Below are positions 28,744-32,568 of a DNA stretch of 32,568 nucleotides, one piece after another (within the stretch, counting starts at the first letter, position 1; each line of letters starts with the position of its first letter). Below the pieces are notes generated by a model, which saw only the letters and a list, made by a program, of their open reading frames with translations, did not search any database and was not told the DNA's origin. Origin of the DNA: Akkermansia muciniphila (GTDB lineage: Bacteria; Verrucomicrobiota; Verrucomicrobiia; Opitutales; Opitutaceae); assembly GCA_945874545.1 (NCBI GenBank), contig CAMCHD010000005.1:1-32568 (forward strand), read 5' to 3'. The translations under genes were made by a program, and so were the position numbers.

Positions 28744-29871
28744 TTAGAATGAGGGCAAAGACAGTTTCGCGGTCAGGCCGACCCCGATTGCGTTGCGTTC
28801 TAGGCTGAATGAACCGCCTGCGATTCGCGCGAAATTCCGTGCCAAAACCAGCCCCATGCCAATCCCTTGTTGTTCGAAACGATCACGACCAAACTGACGC
28901 ATAACAGATATTTTGGCCAACTCGTCATCACTCATTCCCCGGCCCAAATCGGTTACGACTATCTCATATGTTCCCTCACGATGCCTTGCCGACACCTGCA
29001 CCGTCATGCTGGGTAAGGAGAATTTGAAGGCGTTGTCGAGGATATGGGATATCACCCGCTCCAAGCCAAGAGGCGGAGCCATGACCCGCCCATCCACCGC
29101 ATCGAGTGTATAATCGATCGGTCGGCTGTAAGTTGTCGCGACGTCTTCACACCAACGGTTTATCATCGAGGCCGTGAGAAACTGCGGCTCCAATTGCGGG
29201 GCGATACCAAGGCGGACAGCGGTATCTTTGGCCTCGAGCCACGACCATAGGGATAAATCGTTTGCCATGCGCAGCAGCCGGGCGCCGGATCTTTCAATGT
29301 GCTGGCCGTAGTCTACCATGTCTTCCGGCTTGAGGAACTCCCCGCACTTCCCCATGTTTATCATCAAGTCGGCATACCCGATGATCACCGTCAGGGGGGA
29401 GCGCAGTTCATGCGGCAAGACGCGCATTAGAAATCGGTGTTGCTCCTTCAAAATGTCATTGATTGCAGCAGCTCGTCGCAGTCGCACCTCAATAGCCTTT
29501 AGCAGGTCGTCCGGATCATAGGGTTTCACGACATAGTCGTCTGCGCCGAGCGACATTCCCATACGCTGATCCGCGGTTTCGGCCTTGGCGGACATTATTA
29601 TAAACGGGGTTCTCTCCTGCTCCGGGTCCCGGCGGACTCGCCGCAGCAGTTCGAAGCCATCGCATCGGGGCATTCTCACATCGCTGAGGATTAGGTCCGG
29701 GCGGACTTCTTTTAATGCCTCCTGCGCCTCCTGACCGTCGTGCACAGAAATCACCCGCATGCCCGCCGCCCGCAAAGTCTCCTCGGTGATCTGCCGCACT
29801 AATTCGTCGTCCTCCGCTATTAGGATTGTTGGCACGTTGATCGTATCTATCGATGGTGTGGTTGCCTTCAT
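28744..29871 (-). CDS. Receiver-histidine kinase hybrid protein
   Basis: REC: TILIAEDDELVRQITEETL...DLILSDVRMPRCDG...ADDYVVKPYDP; HK: FLMRVLPHELRSPLTVIIGY, HILDNAFKFS, TDLGRGM. Confidence 0.92.
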   Translation of the reverse strand: MKATTPSIDTINVPTILIAEDDELVRQITEETLRAAGMRVISVHDGQEAQEALKEVRPDLILSDVRMPRCDGFELLRRVRRDPEQERTPFIIMSAKAETADQRMGMSLGADDYVVKPYDPDDLLKAIEVRLRRAAAINDILKEQHRFLMRVLPHELRSPLTVIIGYADLMINMGKCGEFLKPEDMVDYGQHIERSGARLLRMANDLSLWSWLEAKDTAVRLGIAPQLEPQFLTASMINRWCEDVATTYSRPIDYTLDAVDGRVMAPPLGLERVISHILDNAFKFSLPSMTVQVSARHREGTYEIVVTDLGRGMSDDELAKISVMRQFGRDRFEQQGIGMGLVLARNFARIAGGSFSLERNAIGVGLTAKLSLPSF

Positions 29872-31850
29872 GAAATGATTCGCTGAGTGCTTATAAAGGG
29901 ATGAACGGTGTGAATCTTTGATCCGTTCACCGACTCCGTTTTGGGCACCCTTGGGATTCTTAGCGTGAAGGTCGTGCCTCTTCCCAGTTCGCTTTCCACT
30001 TCCACGTGCCCGCGATGATAGTCGGTGACGCGTTTTATGATCGTCAATCCGAGTCCGGTCCCGGGGACCTGGCCGACGTTGCTCGCTCGGTGAAACGGCT
30101 GAAACAATTTTTTCATATCGTGCGGCGGTATGCCCCGGCCGCGGTCCATCACTTTTAGCTCCCAAAAATCGGCCCGGGTCCTGACGCATATGTGAACCTT
30201 GCCGGACTCAGGTGAATATTTCAATGCGTTGGAAACCAGGTTTTCCACCGCCGCGCGCATCTGCTGCTCATCGACAATAGTAAAAAAATCCTCGGTAATA
30301 TTTAGTTCGAGCAAGAGCCTTTTCTGGTCAGAGGCATCGCTCACTTCTAGTGAGCGGGTGATACGCTCGGTGATTTGGCGTATAAACTCCGCCAGCGCCA
30401 CTGGCTGAGTTGGCATCTCCTGCGACATGTGTTCTATGCGATTTAACAAAAGAACTTGGTCGACCAACTCGACCAAGGTCGCTATCGCGGACCCCTGCAT
30501 TGTGAGCAAACGCGCCCAGTCGGCCGCATTCTCAGGGGGCAACTGACGGCTTTTGCTTGCCAAGAGATAATGAACGCCTTTTATCGATGTTAACGGAGTG
30601 CGGAACTCGTGTGAAACCATCGATATGAACTCCCGTTGCATCAGATGATAGGTTTCCCGTTGGGCTCGGTTCTCCGATTCCTCTTTTTCCATGCGTCGTT
30701 GCTCGGTCACATCTGAAATCAATGTGCATACATGGGTGATGGCGTCCGAGGCGATGCACAGGGGTAGCTTTCTGACATTTAACACCCAGTCTCGTCCGCC
30801 CCAGTGAATAGGAAAATCAAATTGGCTGGCCTGCCCGTTTGACGCGACTCCCTGGTCGGCAACCGCCCAACTTGCGAAAACAGAATTTTTTGAAAGACAT
30901 CTCTCCAGACCGGAAGGGGCGGAGGAACCGCCTGATTCCTTGCCCAGGAAATCAAGCGTTGCCTGATTCACAAATTCATAGTGTCCGATTAAGTTTCTTA
31001 TTGTGACGCCGACATCCAAGTTGTTTAGAAATGTCCGAAACATGGTCTCGCTGGCTTCGAGTCTCGCTGCCATATCGACTTGCTCCGTTGCGTCCCGGCA
31101 ACTGCAGATGAGGCCGCCATTTGGCATCAGCGACAGCGTCAATTCCTCGTGGAACAACGTCCCGTCTTTACGCACGGCCCGCAGCCGCCCACGCCAAACT
31201 CCGTGGGCCGCCAAATGGGGGAAGACTGAGTTTTCAATTTCTTTGATTGAGGTTTCGGGATACAGTAAACGCCAAGATCTCCCTATCAATTCCTCGGCTC
31301 GTTCATAGCCAAAAAGTTTAATGTGCTCCCTGTTTAGAAAAAGATAGGTTCCTGTCGCATCCGTTACGGCCACGCCTTCGTGAGTGCTTTCGATAGCCAG
31401 GCGATGCAATTCCGACTCCTCTGGCGTGTAGGTGCCGGGCGTTATCTCGACTACGGAGCCCGCAACCAGTTTACGTCCATGAATCGTTCGGGCGATCGCT
31501 GTCGCTCGCAACGTGCGGAGTTGGCCGTTCGGATGTTTTACGCGCAATATTCTGGTGATGTGCCCATGCAGTGCCAGATCTCGGCGAAGCGTCGTGAAGG
31601 CGGCTTTGTCCTCGGATTGTAGTCTCTTTTGCCAAGAATCTGGGTCCGCCCTTATCTCCGCCAGAGTGAGAGAAAAGAGTTTTTCCGATGGGCCGGTCAG
31701 GTAAAGATGTCGTCGTGTATCCTGATCGAAAACGAAGACCAGCGGAGCATCCGCTTGTGCGAGTTCCTGAAGCGCAAGTCGCGCCTCATGTATTTCGTCT
31801 TCGGCCGTTTGTGGCAGGATGCCTTCGGTCGTCACTTGAAGAGCGGTCAT
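29868..31850 (-). CDS. Multi-PAS sensor histidine kinase
   Basis: PAS-like regions (LAIESTHEGVAVTDATGTYLFLNREHIKLFGYERAEELIG, ...); H-box MVSHEFRTPLTSIKGV; N-box ENLVSNALKYSPESG; GTGLGLTIIKRV. ATGA overlap with 28744..29871. Confidence 0.94.
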   Translation of the reverse strand: MTALQVTTEGILPQTAEDEIHEARLALQELAQADAPLVFVFDQDTRRHLYLTGPSEKLFSLTLAEIRADPDSWQKRLQSEDKAAFTTLRRDLALHGHITRILRVKHPNGQLRTLRATAIARTIHGRKLVAGSVVEITPGTYTPEESELHRLAIESTHEGVAVTDATGTYLFLNREHIKLFGYERAEELIGRSWRLLYPETSIKEIENSVFPHLAAHGVWRGRLRAVRKDGTLFHEELTLSLMPNGGLICSCRDATEQVDMAARLEASETMFRTFLNNLDVGVTIRNLIGHYEFVNQATLDFLGKESGGSSAPSGLERCLSKNSVFASWAVADQGVASNGQASQFDFPIHWGGRDWVLNVRKLPLCIASDAITHVCTLISDVTEQRRMEKEESENRAQRETYHLMQREFISMVSHEFRTPLTSIKGVHYLLASKSRQLPPENAADWARLLTMQGSAIATLVELVDQVLLLNRIEHMSQEMPTQPVALAEFIRQITERITRSLEVSDASDQKRLLLELNITEDFFTIVDEQQMRAAVENLVSNALKYSPESGKVHICVRTRADFWELKVMDRGRGIPPHDMKKLFQPFHRASNVGQVPGTGLGLTIIKRVTDYHRGHVEVESELGRGTTFTLRIPRVPKTESVNGSKIHTVHPFISTQRIIS

Positions 31851-32568
31851 GGCATGAAATCATCGGCGCGGCGTGGTTCTAGGCTTCCGTTGGTTTGCGC
31901 TGCCATGCCATCCACCGAAAATACCAAACCTAGTTTCCTTGCGGCGCTCGGCAGGCGTGATGCTTGGGTTACGCCGAGTTTTTGCATTATACGGCAGCGC
32001 GATTTGTATATCGCTGACTTGGACATCGACAGTTCGTCGGCGATCTCTTTCACCGTCCTGTGCACGGCGAGCCTCCGTAGCACGCTCATATCGGTCTTGC
32101 CCAAGTCTCTTCCGAGTGTGCGTTGTTGAACCAGCGCCCTCAAAACTCCGCTGGTGTGGGAGTTCATAGGGGATTCTCCTGCGGCAACCGCCCGCAGGGC
32201 GTTTATCAACTCGGGGATTGGTGCGTATTTTCCCAAAACCGCGGACGCCCCCCGCGCGAACGCCGCTGCAATCGCTTCATCCGAGGAGACCCCGCTAAAA
32301 ACGGCGGTGCGTATACGGCGCCGTTGATCCTTTAGGCGCTCCAAAAGCTCCAGACCGCTCATCCCGGGCATCAACAAATCCAAAAGTAATACGTCCACCT
32401 CTACGCGAGACAGTTCGTTCAATGCCGTCGCACCGTCCCCGGCCGAACCGACGACCTGGAAATAGCCCGAGTGGTTGAGTAATTCCGAGAGCATTCCCAC
32501 GAAAACCGGATGGTCGTCCACGATATACACGCGAGGCAGAGGACTTCGCGATAATCCTAGATCATCGG
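31847..32568 (-). CDS. LuxR/NarL-type response regulator, probably truncated at window edge
   Basis: REC VYIVDDHPVFVGMLSELL...VDVLLLDLLMPGMSG; C-terminal HTH HRTVKEIADELSMSKSAIYKSRCRIMQKLGV. Frame is open to the edge (DDLGLSRSPLPRVYIVDD); the track start at 32530 is GTG. Confidence 0.9.
   Translation of the reverse strand, partial: DDLGLSRSPLPRVYIVDDHPVFVGMLSELLNHSGYFQVVGSAGDGATALNELSRVEVDVLLLDLLMPGMSGLELLERLKDQRRRIRTAVFSGVSSDEAIAAAFARGASAVLGKYAPIPELINALRAVAAGESPMNSHTSGVLRALVQQRTLGRDLGKTDMSVLRRLAVHRTVKEIADELSMSKSAIYKSRCRIMQKLGVTQASRLPSAARKLGLVFSVDGMAAQTNGSLEPRRADDFMP

Overview
The window looks chromosomal and very GC-rich, most consistent with a Verrucomicrobia/Opitutaceae-like bacterium (taxon inferred from gene content and composition, not proven). 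Most of it is core or semi-core genes: a tandem RibA/GTP-cyclohydrolase-II-like protein; katG with a divergent oxyR-like LysR regulator; an MCP; a Nudix hydrolase; a 5'-nucleotidase; a purine nucleoside permease-family protein; UDP-glucuronate decarboxylase; a HiPIP and a haem protein; tgt; a TPR protein; a rhomboid-like protein; prmB; a soluble PAS histidine kinase; mlaEFD; rsmD; an intact IS630-family element; a lipoprotein; a nupC-type transporter; two left-handed beta-helix proteins; and trpS. From about 27.75 kb composition drops sharply in GC. That tail holds a hypothetical protein, a ~550 bp sparsely coding stretch with a possible 38-aa membrane microprotein, and a translationally coupled three-gene two-component operon running off the right edge. 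I found no CRISPR array, rRNA, tRNA, or convincing defence/phage cassette. The best leads are: a perfect ATAG-N7-CTAT OxyR half-operator plus the conserved OxyR Cys pair; a GCH2 tandem duplication whose second copy lost its zinc cysteines; a catalytically degenerate rhomboid with a C-terminal Cys/His cluster; an IS630 insertion in which one CTAG supplies opposite-strand stop codons for rsmD and the transposase; intergenic octamer (RCGCRAAG-like) repeats; and the low-GC signalling island.
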